A stretch of 64,000 nt of DNA from Arthrobacter ipis (GCF_014694315.1 NZ_JAAOXD010000001.1:144839-208838); one strand, 5' to 3'. Positions 8,329 through 17,277 are shown, numbered from the stretch's first letter. Translations and numbers: made by a program. Notes: generated from the sequence alone by a model not told the origin.

Positions 8329-9404
8329 GGCAGCCAGACACCCGTCTCGAAGAACGCTCTTAGCGTGTCCTCGTGTGGCTGCGGATCCAGTCCCTGGGCC
8401 GCCAGCCACGCGGGGCTGTAATGGCTGCCGGCGTACCGGTCCCCGCCGTCGCACATCAGGGACACGATGCTGCCCCGTTCGCCGTCCGCCACCATCTGGG
8501 CCACGAGCTGCCAAACACCCCAAAGGTTGGTGCCCGTGGAGGGCCCGGCGTGCAGCCCCGCCAGTGTGTGCAGGTGCCGCATGGCAGCCACCGACGCAGC
8601 ATCGGGAACCTGGATCATGTGGTCGATGACCGCGGGGACGAAGCTTGGCTCCATGCGGGGCCGGCCGATCCCCTCGATCCGGGAGGGCATGCCGGTGCTG
8701 AAGTCCGCAGCGCCGCTCCGCCAGCCGGGGTAGAAGGCGGAGTTTTCCGGATCGACCACCGCCAGGGACGTGGCGTGGCGGTGATAGCGGAGGTAGCGGC
8801 CGATTGTGGCGCTGGTCCCGCCCGTTCCGGCTCCCACCACAATCCAGCGGGGGACCGGATGCTCCTCCAGCGCCAGTTGCTCAAAGATGGATTCGGCAAT
8901 GTTGTTGTTGCCCCGCCAGTCGGTGGCGCGCTCGGCGTAGGTGAACTGGTCCATGTAGTGGCCGCCACTGGTGGTGGCAACCTCTGCGGCGGCCGCATAT
9001 ACCTCTGAGGCGTGGTCCACCAGGAGGCAGGCGCCGCCGAACTGTTCGATCAGGGCGATCTTTTCGGGACTGGTGGTGCGGGTCATCACGGCAATGAACG
9101 GCAGGCCCAGGAGCTGTGCGAAGTACGCTTCCGAAACCGCGGTGCTGCCGCTGGATGCCTCCACGATGGTGGTGCCCTCATGGATCCACCCGTTCACCAG
9201 CCCGAACAGGAAGAGGGAACGTGCCAGCCGGTGCTTCAGGCTTCCGGAGCGGTGCGTGGATTCATCCTTGAGGTACAGCTGGACGCCCCAGTGTTCCGGC
9301 AGCGGCACCGAATAAAGGTGGGTGTCGGCCGACCGGTTGTTTTCCGCGTTGATCTTGCGGACAGCCTCGTCCGCCCATGCCCTGTCGCTGAATCGCCTGC
9401 TCAC
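8325..9404 (-). CDS. cds1: PLP-dependent cysteine synthase-family enzyme, Cds1-type L-cysteine desulfhydrase
   Basis: 359-residue fold-type II PLP enzyme resembling mycobacterial Cds1, which degrades L-cysteine to pyruvate, ammonia and sulfide. The PLP lysine is in SGSLKHRLA (about residue 57); the substrate loop is [14 protein letters not shown]; the phosphate-binding Gly-rich loop is [14 protein letters not shown]. No CBS regulatory domain is present. Start is GTG at 9404, with TAGGCT six bases upstream and no Shine-Dalgarno, so it is probably leaderless. It is divergent from a sulfurtransferase gene, suggesting a shared role in sulfur metabolism or sulfide handling. Cystathionine beta-synthase or cysteine synthase activity is an alternative. 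Confidence 0.85.
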   Translation of the reverse strand: MSRRFSDRAWADEAVRKINAENNRSADTHLYSVPLPEHWGVQLYLKDESTHRSGSLKHRLARSLFLFGLVNGWIHEGTTIVEASSGSTAVSEAYFAQLLGLPFIAVMTRTTSPEKIALIEQFGGACLLVDHASEVYAAAAEVATTSGGHYMDQFTYAERATDWRGNNNIAESIFEQLALEEHPVPRWIVVGAGTGGTSATIGRYLRYHRHATSLAVVDPENSAFYPGWRSGAADFSTGMPSRIEGIGRPRMEPSFVPAVIDHMIQVPDAASVAAMRHLHTLAGLHAGPSTGTNLWGVWQLVAQMVADGERGSIVSLMCDGGDRYAGSHYSPAWLAAQGLDPQPHEDTLRAFFETGVWLP

Positions 9405-9410
9405 GGAATC

Positions 9411-9416
9411 AGCCTA
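9411..9416 (-). promoter_or_regulatory. Leaderless-type -10 element TAGGCT for the Cds1-like gene
   Basis: On the minus strand TAGGCT is followed by six bases and then the GTG start at 9404. Confidence 0.55.
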
Positions 9417-9436
9417 CCGGCGCGGGCAGCCGGGAC

Positions 9437-9442
9437 TAGAGT
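9437..9442 (+). promoter_or_regulatory. -10 element TAGAGT for the sulfurtransferase gene
   Basis: TAGAGT 24 bp before the ATG at 9466, leaving room for a short leader with a good ribosome site (AAGGAGAC, 9456-9463). It is back to back with the minus-strand element at 9411-9416. Confidence 0.5.
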
Positions 9443-9465
9443 TGGTGCAAAACCCAAGGAGACGC

Positions 9466-10308
9466 ATGGACACCCTCATTGACGTGGCCGGGCTGAATTC
9501 CCGGATGGCAGCCGGCCAGCGGACTGTGGTACTCGATGTCCGCTGGGCGCTTGGGGATGCAGAAGGACGTAGCCACTACCTGAACGAGCACATCCCCGGC
9601 GCTGTGTACGTGGACCTTCCCACCCAACTGGCGGACCCGGCAGATCCCGGCCGCGGGCGCCACCCGTTACCTTCGCCGGCCCGCTTCCAGGAAGCGGCAC
9701 GGTCCTGGGGAATTTGCGACGGCGACGTCGTGGTCGCCTACGACGATGCCGGTAACACCTCCGCTGCCCGGGTGTGGTGGATGCTCCGAAATGCCGGCGT
9801 GCGCACCGTTTACCTGCTCGACGGCGGCCTGACCGCCTGGCGCACGGCAGGTTTGCCGTTGGAGGGCGGGGCAGTGCAACCGGATACCGGAGACGTGACG
9901 CTCGCCAGCGGCGGCATGCAGGTGACCGACGCAGACGGAGCCGCGGACTGGGCCGCCGGCGGCGTGCTGCTGGATGCGCGCGCCGGGGAACGGTACCGCG
10001 GGGAAGTCGAACCAGTGGATCCCCGGGCCGGCCACATTCCCGGCGCGGTCAGCGCACCCACGACGGGCAATCTCGACGACGACGGCCACTTCCTGCCGGC
10101 GGAGAAGCTGCGCCAGCGCTTCACCGGCCTTGGGGTCGACGCAACCACGCCCACGGCAGTCTATTGCGGCAGCGGCGTGACCGCCTCGCACGAGATAGCG
10201 GCACTGGAAATCGCCGGTTTCAGCGCCGCCCTGTTCCCCGGTTCCTTCTCCGAATGGTCCAACGACGCCTCCCGCCAAGTGGCCACGGGCGCCGATCCGG
10301 GAAGGTGA
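9466..10308 (+). CDS. Thiosulfate/3-mercaptopyruvate sulfurtransferase (tandem rhodanese)
   Basis: 280-residue protein of two rhodanese-like domains. The N-terminal inactive domain includes VVLDVRWALGD and VAYDDAGNTSAARVWWMLRN; the C-terminal active domain carries the catalytic Cys234 in the loop CGSGVTA. That loop, with its Gly-Ser-Gly, is nearer to 3-mercaptopyruvate sulfurtransferases than to the Arg-rich thiosulfate type. The conserved VEPVDPRAGHIPGAVSAPT is present. Start ATG at 9466 has an excellent ribosome site (AAGGAGAC). The neighbour on the other strand is a cysteine desulfhydrase-type enzyme, so both probably act on cysteine-derived sulfur. The gene is followed by REP-like inverted repeats. 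Confidence 0.9.
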   Translation: MDTLIDVAGLNSRMAAGQRTVVLDVRWALGDAEGRSHYLNEHIPGAVYVDLPTQLADPADPGRGRHPLPSPARFQEAARSWGICDGDVVVAYDDAGNTSAARVWWMLRNAGVRTVYLLDGGLTAWRTAGLPLEGGAVQPDTGDVTLASGGMQVTDADGAADWAAGGVLLDARAGERYRGEVEPVDPRAGHIPGAVSAPTTGNLDDDGHFLPAEKLRQRFTGLGVDATTPTAVYCGSGVTASHEIAALEIAGFSAALFPGSFSEWSNDASRQVATGADPGR

Positions 10309-10322
10309 GTAGCGGGGCCGCC

Positions 10323-10410
10323 CGGTGGTTGAGCCTGTCGAAACCGGTCGCCCTCGCCCGGTGGTTGAGCTTGTCGAAAACCGGGCTTGATCTCGACAAG
10401 CTCAATCAGG
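10323..10410. repeat. REP-like element: two direct copies and one inverted copy of GGTTGAGCYTGTCGA
   Basis: Copies at 10323-10346 and 10359-10383 (CGGTGGTTGAGC-YTGTCGAAA-CCG) and an inverted copy at about 10387-10410 (TCGACAAGCTCAA core at 10393-10405). Copies two and three can fold into a stem with a 13-bp core. This short motif recurs in intergenic regions of Arthrobacter-like genomes. It may also act as a transcription barrier between the sulfurtransferase and dehydrogenase genes. Confidence 0.8.
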
Positions 10411-10462
10411 GGTGGGCCAGGTACGGAGTGCACGGCAATTGGAACTCGCCGGGGTGCCGGGG

Positions 10463-10468
10463 TAGCGT
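10463..10468 (+). promoter_or_regulatory. Leaderless-type -10 element TAGCGT for the alcohol dehydrogenase
   Basis: Followed by six bases and the ATG at 10475; no Shine-Dalgarno. Confidence 0.5.
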
Positions 10469-10474
10469 CGCCCT

Positions 10475-11629
10475 ATGACTCCTGGACGCCCCGTGCCCCC
10501 GCCGCTGAACCTGCGAATCGAACTGGACGGGACCGCCGTCGGACCCCTCGACGGTCGCCTTGCCGCTGCTCGCGGCGCGTCATCCGCCGCTGGCGGCCTG
10601 GTCGGGCTGACCGTTGCCCGCCGGGCACCCAAAGCCGACGACGTCGAGATTGCCATCGAGTTCTGCGGCCTCTGCCACTCGGACGTTCACGCCACCCGGG
10701 GGGAGTGGGGCTCCCAGAACTACCCGCTCGTTCCGGGCCACGAGATTGTGGGCAGGGTCAGCCGCGTCGGTTCTGACGTAAAGGACTTTCAGCCGGGAGA
10801 CCGCGTTGGCGTGGGCTGCATGGTGGACTCCTGCAGGGAATGCGAGAGCTGCCTCGAAGGGCTGGAGCAGTACTGTGAGCGCGGCATGACCGGGACATAC
10901 GGTGCAAAAGACGCCAGGAACGGGGACGCCGTCACCCAGGGCGGTTACGCCACGTCCGTGGTGGTGGACCGCCGATACGTCCTGCGGGTGCCGGAAAGCC
11001 TGGATCCCGCGGCGGCTGCCCCGCTGCTCTGTGCAGGCATCACCACGTTCTCCCCGCTGCGCCACTTCGGCGTCCGGGAAGGCCACACGGTCGGGGTCGT
11101 AGGTTTGGGTGGCCTTGGGCATATGGCCGTCAAACTGGCCAAAGCGATGGGGGCCGAGGTCAAGGTTTTCACTACCTCTGAATCCAAGGTGTCGGCGGCG
11201 CTGGGACTGGGCGCTGACGCAGTAGTGCTTTCCCGCGATGAGGAAGCGATGGCCGCTGAGAACCGGAGCATCGACGTCATTATCGATACGGTGGCAGCAC
11301 CGCACGACCTCAACCCGTTCTTCCGGACCCTGCGCCGGGACGGGGCCCTGTTCCAGCTGGGTCTGCCCTCCGAAGCCATGCCGCCTGTGAACCCGGGGGC
11401 ACTGATCCGGCGGCGGATCTCGTACGCCGGTTCCCTGATCGGCGGCATCGCCGAGACGCAGGAGATGCTGGAATTCTGCGCCGAGCACGGGGTTGTCTCG
11501 GACATCGAACTGGTTGGTGCCGAGCAGCTCAACGACGCCTATGACCGGATGGTCGCAGGTGATGTGAAGTACCGTTTTGTCCTGGATGCATCCACACTGC
11601 AGGAACCGTCGGAAAGGGCTGACGCATGA
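10475..11629 (+). CDS. Zinc-dependent NAD(P) alcohol dehydrogenase (CAD-like MDR family)
   Basis: 384-residue medium-chain dehydrogenase. Catalytic zinc ligands are in FCGLCHSDVH and PGHEIVG; four structural-zinc cysteines are in CMVDSCRECESCLEGLEQYC; the Rossmann motif is GVVGLGGLGHMAVK. The pattern fits the cinnamyl-alcohol-dehydrogenase-like/YahK group that reduces aldehydes with NADPH. The domain begins near residue 38; the first 35 or so residues are an unusual Pro/Ala-rich extension. The ATG at 10475 is supported by a TAGCGT hexamer six bases before it. It overlaps the HIT gene by 4 nt. Substrate unknown. Confidence 0.88.
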   Translation: MTPGRPVPPPLNLRIELDGTAVGPLDGRLAAARGASSAAGGLVGLTVARRAPKADDVEIAIEFCGLCHSDVHATRGEWGSQNYPLVPGHEIVGRVSRVGSDVKDFQPGDRVGVGCMVDSCRECESCLEGLEQYCERGMTGTYGAKDARNGDAVTQGGYATSVVVDRRYVLRVPESLDPAAAAPLLCAGITTFSPLRHFGVREGHTVGVVGLGGLGHMAVKLAKAMGAEVKVFTTSESKVSAALGLGADAVVLSRDEEAMAAENRSIDVIIDTVAAPHDLNPFFRTLRRDGALFQLGLPSEAMPPVNPGALIRRRISYAGSLIGGIAETQEMLEFCAEHGVVSDIELVGAEQLNDAYDRMVAGDVKYRFVLDASTLQEPSERADA

Positions 11630-12054
11630 GCACGCTGTTCACCAAGATTCTCAACGGGGAGATCCCTGGCCGGTTTGTCTGGCGCGAACCAGACGTCTCC
11701 GCGTTCCTGACCATGGGTCCGCTGGCGGACGGGCACACGCTGGTTGTGCCGACCGAGGAAGTGGACCGCTGGACGGACGCTTCGCCGGAGACCCTTGCCA
11801 AGGTCATGGAAGTGGCCCGGCGGATCGGTGCCGTGCAGGTGGACACGTTCCGGGCAGCCCGGGCAGGACTCATCGTGGCCGGTTACGAGATCAACCACAT
11901 GCATGTGCACGTGTGGCCATCCAACAGCATGGCCGAGTACAACTTCGCCACCGCCGAGCATAACCCCGATCCGGCGCGGCTGGACGCGAACGCGGAAAAG
12001 CTGCGTGCAGGCCTGCGCGACGCCGGCTACGGGGAGTTTGTGCCAGAGGCCTAA
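11626..12054 (+). CDS. HIT-family nucleotide-binding hydrolase
   Basis: 142-residue histidine-triad protein. The N-terminal hallmark FTKILNGEIPGRFVWREPDVSAFL and the C-terminal active site HMHVHVWP (H-x-H-x-H, near residue 90) are both present. These enzymes hydrolyse nucleoside phosphoramidates or dinucleoside polyphosphates; the natural substrate here is unknown. The start overlaps the dehydrogenase stop as ATGA, so the two are translationally coupled. The sequence after it is not coding on this strand and leads into a decayed gene. Confidence 0.9.
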   Translation: MSTLFTKILNGEIPGRFVWREPDVSAFLTMGPLADGHTLVVPTEEVDRWTDASPETLAKVMEVARRIGAVQVDTFRAARAGLIVAGYEINHMHVHVWPSNSMAEYNFATAEHNPDPARLDANAEKLRAGLRDAGYGEFVPEA

Positions 12055-12142
12055 GCTGGGTTCCAAGTCGGCCATTCGCAACAACCACTTACGGGCCGTG
12101 TACTCGCAGAACCCCAGAGACGCGGCCTGCCCCCCGGCCTAG

Positions 12143-12875
12143 CTAGTTAGGGCGCTGGGCCGGGCTGTTCGATCCGGAGTGTTTCCCGCACGCCGGTTCC
12201 GGGCGCGCAGTTCGTTGCAGGACCGGCTCCCGAGTGGCTTGTTTCGGGATCGTTGATTCTCGCCAGGGCGATCTGCTCGGGCGCGCGCCCAAGCCATGCT
12301 CTTTGGTGCGGTCTTTGCCCAGGTTCTCGGCGGTCAGTGTCGCCCGGTTGGCGTGTTCCTGCCGGAGCCGGACTTCGAAGGTCACTGCAAGCCTCGCCTG
12401 TTGCCCGGCCAGCATGCCCTTCACGTACTCGGAGGCGCGGAGCTGGTCGATCAGCCCGGCGTTATCAGCGGTAAGGTCAGCCCGAAGCAGGGTACTTGCC
12501 GCCGCGATCCGCGCCTCCAAACCGGGCCCGCGACGTACCAGCGACTAAGGCAGCGCCGTCGGTGAACAGTACTTCGGCAAACAGAGCCTCTGGAAACGGG
12601 TCCTCCGGAAACGATGCCGGATACGCGGCGTCGAGGTCGTCGTCATATGGAAGCCCGTCGTCCGCGAACTCATCGAACGGGAAATCGGCATCAGCATCAG
12701 GGAACGCGGCAGCCTCCACAACGTCGCCGTGCGGCGCCGCTGCTGTGGCTGCTGATTTCCCGGTGCTTTGCAGGAACACAGTCTTCCAAGGGGGACCGAC
12801 AATGAAGGGCCGATGGGGCGCCATGCGCCGCAATCCAAAAAGTTTTTCGGATGCGCCGGGGAGAACCAAAACCAA
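12143..12875 (-). pseudogene. Decayed DUF222 (HNH endonuclease-associated) gene fragment with frameshifts
   Basis: Two overlapping minus-strand frames together give a DUF222-like N-terminal region. The frame at 12875-12477 carries an acidic stretch (FPDADADFPFDEFADDG) and EALFAEVLFTDGAALVAG; the frame at 12520-12143 continues with helices LIDQLRASEYVKGMLAGQQA and RLAVTFEVRLRQEHANRAT. Near 12260-12290 a further frame change is needed to read EQIALARINDP, matching the usual GAQIALARRESP of this family. At least two frameshifts, and no HNH domain. DUF222-HNH genes are highly multiplied in Arthrobacter-like genomes. Assignment is by recalled family pattern; it could be a different helical protein. 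Confidence 0.6.
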
Positions 12876-12876
12876 G

Positions 12877-12922
12877 TAGCAGCTCAGGGCGTTCCCAGCC
12901 CTGAGAACGCCCTGAAATGCTA
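12877..12922 (-). terminator. Long hairpin downstream of hrpA
   Basis: Inverted arms 12877-12894 and 12905-12922 (TAGCAGCTCAGGGCGTTC, two mismatches) with a 10-nt loop, followed on the minus strand by TTGGTTTTGG. It lies 42 bp past the hrpA stop, separating it from the decayed gene. Confidence 0.65.
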
Positions 12923-12964
12923 CCTAGTTGGGTGCAATGGTGAGCCGGAATCCGACTGCTGACG

Positions 12965-15900
12965 CTACGCCGCGAGCACCTTGTTTAGTGCCGTCCGGAT
13001 CCGCTTCTCGGACACGGAATAGGCTGTGCCGAGTTCGACGGCGAACAGGCTCACCCTCAGCTCCTCGATCATCCAGCGCACCTGCGTCAGCTCGGCACCT
13101 GCCCGGCGGCCGGGCAGCAAAGCCGACACGGCGTCGTCGTAATCATCCTCCAGCTGCTGGACCGCCGCCATGTTCAGCGCATCGCGCTGAACGTTGCCGG
13201 GCAGCTTCTCCAGGCGTTTTTCGATGGCGGTGAGGTAGCGGGGGAGCTGGCTCAGCTGGGCGTAGCCCGTGCGGGCTACGAAGCCGGGAAAGACCAGCTG
13301 TTCAAGCTGGCTGCGGACATCGTTGAGTGCGCTGATGAGCGACAGGCTCGTGGTGCCCTTGAGCTGCTTTTGGATCCGGCGCGTGCTCGCGAGGATGCGC
13401 TCCACCACGGCCGTAACACTGAAGACGGTGTCTATCAGTTCCGCGCGGACATGCTCAAACAGGGCATCGTACGATGCCTGGTCCCATGGGAGCTCTGCGG
13501 GGGTCAGCTTGTCCACCGCCGCCAGGACGCAGTCTGCGATCAGGGCCGAGACGGACCCGTGCGGGTTCTGGCTGAACGTCAGCTTCTCGGTGTTGTTCAG
13601 GTGTTCCAGGACATAGCGGTCAGGCGCGGGCACGCGCAGGGCGAGGAGCCGGATGACACCGCCGCGCATGGCTTCCTGCTGCTCCGAGGCTGTCTGGAAG
13701 ACGCGCAGGCCAACGGACTTTCCTTCGTCCACCAGCGCGGGAAATCCAGTGACGGTATGGCCCTTAACGGTAACGCTGGCTTCCCGCTGAATGGCGCCGA
13801 ACCGCCACTCGGTCAGGCCGGACTGTTCCGTGAACCCGGCGTGCGCCTGCGGACGGCCGTCCTGTGCCCGCGCGTCCCGCAGGGCCCCTTGCGCGCCCGT
13901 CTGCTGCTGGCCCTTCTTCGCAGACCGCGGGCCGGCCGTGGCCGGAGTTGCACCCAGGGACTCCGCAATGGCCCGGCGGGTGGCCGGCGCCAGCCGCTCC
14001 TGCAGCGCTTCCAGGTCCTTGCCCTCGTCCAGTATCTTGCCGCGGCTGTCCACCACCTTGAAGCTCACCCGCAGGTGCGGCGGGACCGCGTCCCATTTCC
14101 AGGACCCGGGCGGGATGACCTGGCCCTTGAGGCGGCGCAGGACAAGCTCAAGCGAGCTCTCCAGCTCGTCCTCGGCAGGGTCGAAGTCCGCTTCCAGCGC
14201 CGCCACCGCCTGCCGGGCGACGTCGGGGGCAGGAACGAAGCTCTTGCGGACCTGCTTCGGCAGCGACTTGATCAGCGCAGTCACAAGTTCCACGCGCTGG
14301 CCGGGAATCAGCCAGCGGAAAGGTGCGTCGTCTAGCTGGTTCAGGAAGAGGACCGGAACTTCCGCCGTAACGCCGTCGGACGGGTTGGGCGCCGAGCCGG
14401 GCGCCACGGGATGGAATTCATAGCTCAGGGGCAGTTCGAACCCCTTATGCAGCCACGTCTTCGGGTACGCGGACTCATCCAGCGCCTCGGCGTCCTCGCT
14501 CAGAAGCAAGGCCTCATCGAAGTCCAGAAGCGCGGGATTCTGCTGCCGGGCGTCCTTCCACCACTTGTCGAAGTGCCGTTCCGAGACGACGTCCTTGCCA
14601 ACCCGCGCATCATAGAACTCGAAGAGCGTTTCGTCGTCCACCAGGAGGTCCCGGCGGCGCATCCGCGCCTCGAGTTCCTCCACTTCCTGCAGCAGGGCCC
14701 GGTTGCGGTGGAAGAACTTGTGGTGCGTCTTCCATTCGCCCTGGACCAGCGCATGCCTGATGAACAGCTCACGGGCCAGGACAGGATCGACCTTGCCGAA
14801 GTTGATCCGGCGCTGGGCGATGATGGGTACACCGTAGAGGGTGACCTTTTCATACGCCATCACGGCGCCCATCTTGGTGGACCAGTGGGGCTCGCTGTAG
14901 CTGCGCTTGATCAGGTGCGGCGCCACCTGCTCGGCCCACACCGGCTCGAACTTGGAGGCAACCCGGGCCCACAGCCGGCTGGTTTCCACGAGTTCGGCAG
15001 CCATGACAAATGTGGGCGTCTTCTTGAACAGAGCCGAGCCCGGGAAGATGGCAAAACGGGTTCCCCGGGCGCCGGCATATTCCCGCTTGCGTTCGTCGAG
15101 GATGCCGATGTGGCTTAGCAGGCCGGAGAGAAGGCTGATGTGGATGCCCTCGTGGTTGCCCACAGCATCGGCCTGGCGCTTGTTGTCCAGGCTGATGCCC
15201 AGCGGCCGGGCCAGCTGCCGGAGCTGCGTGAACAGGTCCTGCCATTCGCGCACGCGCAGGTAGTTGATGAATTCGTTCCGGCAGAGGCGGCGGAACTGGG
15301 TGGAGGACAGCTCCTGCTGTTTCTCGTGGATGTAGTTCCAGAGGTTCAGGTAGCCGGTGAAGTCGGAATTATCGTCGCGGAAGCGGGCGTGCTTCTCCGC
15401 AGCCAGCTGCTGTTTGTCCGTTGGACGCTCTCGGGGGTCCTGAATGGTGAGTGCCGCCGCCAGGATCATGACTTCGCGGACGCAGCCGCGCTGGCCGGCC
15501 TCCACAATCATGCGTCCGAGCCGCGGATCCACCGGGAGCTGGGCAAGCTTATGTCCGACGGCGGTTAGCCCGCCGCCGTTGCGGCCGGCATTCCTGCCCT
15601 CCGCATCTGCCGTTTGGGGAGAACCCGCGGCTGCCAGCGGCGCACTCAAGGCACCGAGCTCACGCAGGAGGGTCACGCCGTCGTTAATGGCCCGTGAATC
15701 CGGTGGCTCGACGAACGGGAAGTTTTCGATGTCTTTGGGCCCGCGGGCGACACCCATGGCAGTCATCTGCAGAATGACCGCGGCCAGGTTGGTGCGCAGG
15801 ATTTCCGGATCCGTGTAGAGCGGCCGGGACTCGAAGTCCTCCGCGGAGTAGAGCCGGATGGCGATGCCGTCCGACACGCGGCCACAGCGTCCCGAGCGCT

Positions 15901-16960
15901 GGTTGGCAGACGCCTGGGAAACCCGTTCAATGGGCAGTCGCTGCACCTTGGTGCGGTGCGAATAGCGCGAGATGCGGGCGGTGCCGGTGTCGATAACGTA
16001 CTTAATGCCGGGCACGGTGAGGGAGGTCTCGGCCACGTTGGTGGCCAGCACGATCCGTCGCTTGCTGCCCGGGTTGAACACCCGGTGCTGTTCCTGCAGG
16101 CTCAGCCGCGCAAACAGCGGCAGGACCTCGGTTCCGGCCAGCCGCCGGTTGGTCTGGATCCTGGCCTGCAGGGCGTCCGCGGCGTCCCGGATCTCCCGCT
16201 CGCCGGAGAAGAAGATGAGGATGTCGCCCGGCGCTTCCAGGGCGAGCTCGTCGACGGCGTCGCACACCGCGTCCAACGGATCCCGGTCTTCCTCGAGCTC
16301 GTCGTCGGAGGAGTTGTCCTCGTCATCGCCGGCTGACGGCCCGCCAGCCGGCTGGGAGAGCGGCCGGTAGCGGATCTCGACGGGGAAGGTCCGCCCGGAA
16401 ACCTCAACGATCGGTGCCGGTTCCTCCTCCGAGCCGAAGTGCTTCGCGAAGCGTTCGGGATCGATGGTGGCGGAGGTGATGATCACCTTCAGGTCCGGCC
16501 GCTGCGGCAGGATCCGCTTGAGGTAACCGAGGATGAAGTCGATGTTCAGGCTGCGTTCGTGCGCCTCATCGATGATGATCGCGTTGTATTTGCGGAGCAG
16601 CTTGTCGCGCTGGATTTCGGCCAGCAGGATGCCGTCGGTCATCAGTTTGACCTTGGTGGATTTGCTCACCTCGCCGGTGAAGCGGACCTGGAAGCCCACT
16701 TCCTGCCCGATGTCGACGCCGAGTTCGGAGGCTATGCGCTCGGCCACGGTCCGGGCTGCGAGCCGCCGCGGCTGGGTGTGGCCGATCAGGCCGTTATCGC
16801 CCAGACCCAGCTCCAGGCACATCTTCGGAATCTGGGTGGTCTTTCCGGAGCCGGTCTCGCCGGCAATGATTGTCACCTGGTTGGCGGCAATCGCGGCCAT
16901 CAGGTCCTCGCGGCGCTCGGAAACCGGCAGCTCGGCGGGGTAGGAGATGTGAAAAGTCAT
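12965..16960 (-). CDS. hrpA: ATP-dependent RNA helicase HrpA (DEAH box)
   Basis: 1331-residue DEAH-box RNA helicase of the HrpA type, implicated in mRNA processing and ribosome rescue in other bacteria. N-terminal RecA domain: Walker A GETGSGKTT (about residue 34) and DEAH in IIDEAHERS (about 132); second RecA domain with ATNVAETSLTVPGIKYVIDTG-type motif V and the QRSGRCGR motif VI. HA2/OB regions follow, and the long C-terminal half is the DUF3418 domain specific to bacterial HrpA. I chose the ATG at 16960 (MTFHISYP) over 16969 because a TAGACT hexamer at 16971-16976 would place the transcript start inside the first codons. Monocistronic between two hairpins. Confidence 0.93.
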   Translation of the reverse strand: MTFHISYPAELPVSERREDLMAAIAANQVTIIAGETGSGKTTQIPKMCLELGLGDNGLIGHTQPRRLAARTVAERIASELGVDIGQEVGFQVRFTGEVSKSTKVKLMTDGILLAEIQRDKLLRKYNAIIIDEAHERSLNIDFILGYLKRILPQRPDLKVIITSATIDPERFAKHFGSEEEPAPIVEVSGRTFPVEIRYRPLSQPAGGPSAGDDEDNSSDDELEEDRDPLDAVCDAVDELALEAPGDILIFFSGEREIRDAADALQARIQTNRRLAGTEVLPLFARLSLQEQHRVFNPGSKRRIVLATNVAETSLTVPGIKYVIDTGTARISRYSHRTKVQRLPIERVSQASANQRSGRCGRVSDGIAIRLYSAEDFESRPLYTDPEILRTNLAAVILQMTAMGVARGPKDIENFPFVEPPDSRAINDGVTLLRELGALSAPLAAAGSPQTADAEGRNAGRNGGGLTAVGHKLAQLPVDPRLGRMIVEAGQRGCVREVMILAAALTIQDPRERPTDKQQLAAEKHARFRDDNSDFTGYLNLWNYIHEKQQELSSTQFRRLCRNEFINYLRVREWQDLFTQLRQLARPLGISLDNKRQADAVGNHEGIHISLLSGLLSHIGILDERKREYAGARGTRFAIFPGSALFKKTPTFVMAAELVETSRLWARVASKFEPVWAEQVAPHLIKRSYSEPHWSTKMGAVMAYEKVTLYGVPIIAQRRINFGKVDPVLARELFIRHALVQGEWKTHHKFFHRNRALLQEVEELEARMRRRDLLVDDETLFEFYDARVGKDVVSERHFDKWWKDARQQNPALLDFDEALLLSEDAEALDESAYPKTWLHKGFELPLSYEFHPVAPGSAPNPSDGVTAEVPVLFLNQLDDAPFRWLIPGQRVELVTALIKSLPKQVRKSFVPAPDVARQAVAALEADFDPAEDELESSLELVLRRLKGQVIPPGSWKWDAVPPHLRVSFKVVDSRGKILDEGKDLEALQERLAPATRRAIAESLGATPATAGPRSAKKGQQQTGAQGALRDARAQDGRPQAHAGFTEQSGLTEWRFGAIQREASVTVKGHTVTGFPALVDEGKSVGLRVFQTASEQQEAMRGGVIRLLALRVPAPDRYVLEHLNNTEKLTFSQNPHGSVSALIADCVLAAVDKLTPAELPWDQASYDALFEHVRAELIDTVFSVTAVVERILASTRRIQKQLKGTTSLSLISALNDVRSQLEQLVFPGFVARTGYAQLSQLPRYLTAIEKRLEKLPGNVQRDALNMAAVQQLEDDYDDAVSALLPGRRAGAELTQVRWMIEELRVSLFAVELGTAYSVSEKRIRTALNKVLAA

Positions 16961-16970
16961 GGCTCCCATA

Positions 16971-16976
16971 AGTCTA
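16971..16976 (-). promoter_or_regulatory. -10 element TAGACT of hrpA
   Basis: On the minus strand, ten bases before the ATG at 16960, predicting a leader of only a few bases. Confidence 0.45.
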
Positions 16977-16988
16977 CTGCCGCGTAAA

Positions 16989-17012
16989 AGGACCCGGCGT
17001 ACGCCGGGTCCT
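16989..17012 (-). terminator. Rho-independent terminator after the 55-residue gene
   Basis: Perfect 24-bp palindrome (AGGACCCGGCGT and its complement), followed on the minus strand by TTTT. It ends transcription coming from 17277 and isolates hrpA. Confidence 0.75.
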
Positions 17013-17109
17013 CGGTGTGGGTGGGGACTGTGGTTCTGGGTGGTCGGTGTTTCGGGTGGCTTGAAGTTGTGGGCGGACAGTGAGCGGGTTTAGCTGGGGC
17101 CATCCGCAG

Positions 17110-17277
17110 CTAGAAGATGCGCATGGTGTAGTTGCTGCTGGGCAGGTCCAGTGCGGACCAGTCCCGGACCGAGTGTTCGGGAGGCGTGTGGCCGCGGCCA
17201 TCCCGCAGAATGGCGCCGACCGTGGCGGCAGCTGCAATGAGGACCAGGACAAGAAGGGCGATTCCGAAGATTTCCAT
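17110..17277 (-). CDS. 55-residue single-pass membrane protein, unknown function
   Basis: Small protein beginning MEIFGIALLVLVLIAAAATV, one N-terminal transmembrane helix (about residues 3-25), then a hydrophilic tail with conserved-looking DGRGHTPP and SALDLPSSNYTMRIF at the C-terminus. Coding character and the downstream terminator (16989-17012) support a real gene. I chose the ATG at 17277, with GGAG just upstream; an ATG at 17304 would add nine unlike residues. I recall similar short proteins ending in a Tyr-rich RIF tail in Arthrobacter-like genomes, but know no function. It is divergent from the GlxA-like regulator gene. Confidence 0.65.
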   Translation of the reverse strand: MEIFGIALLVLVLIAAAATVGAILRDGRGHTPPEHSVRDWSALDLPSSNYTMRIF

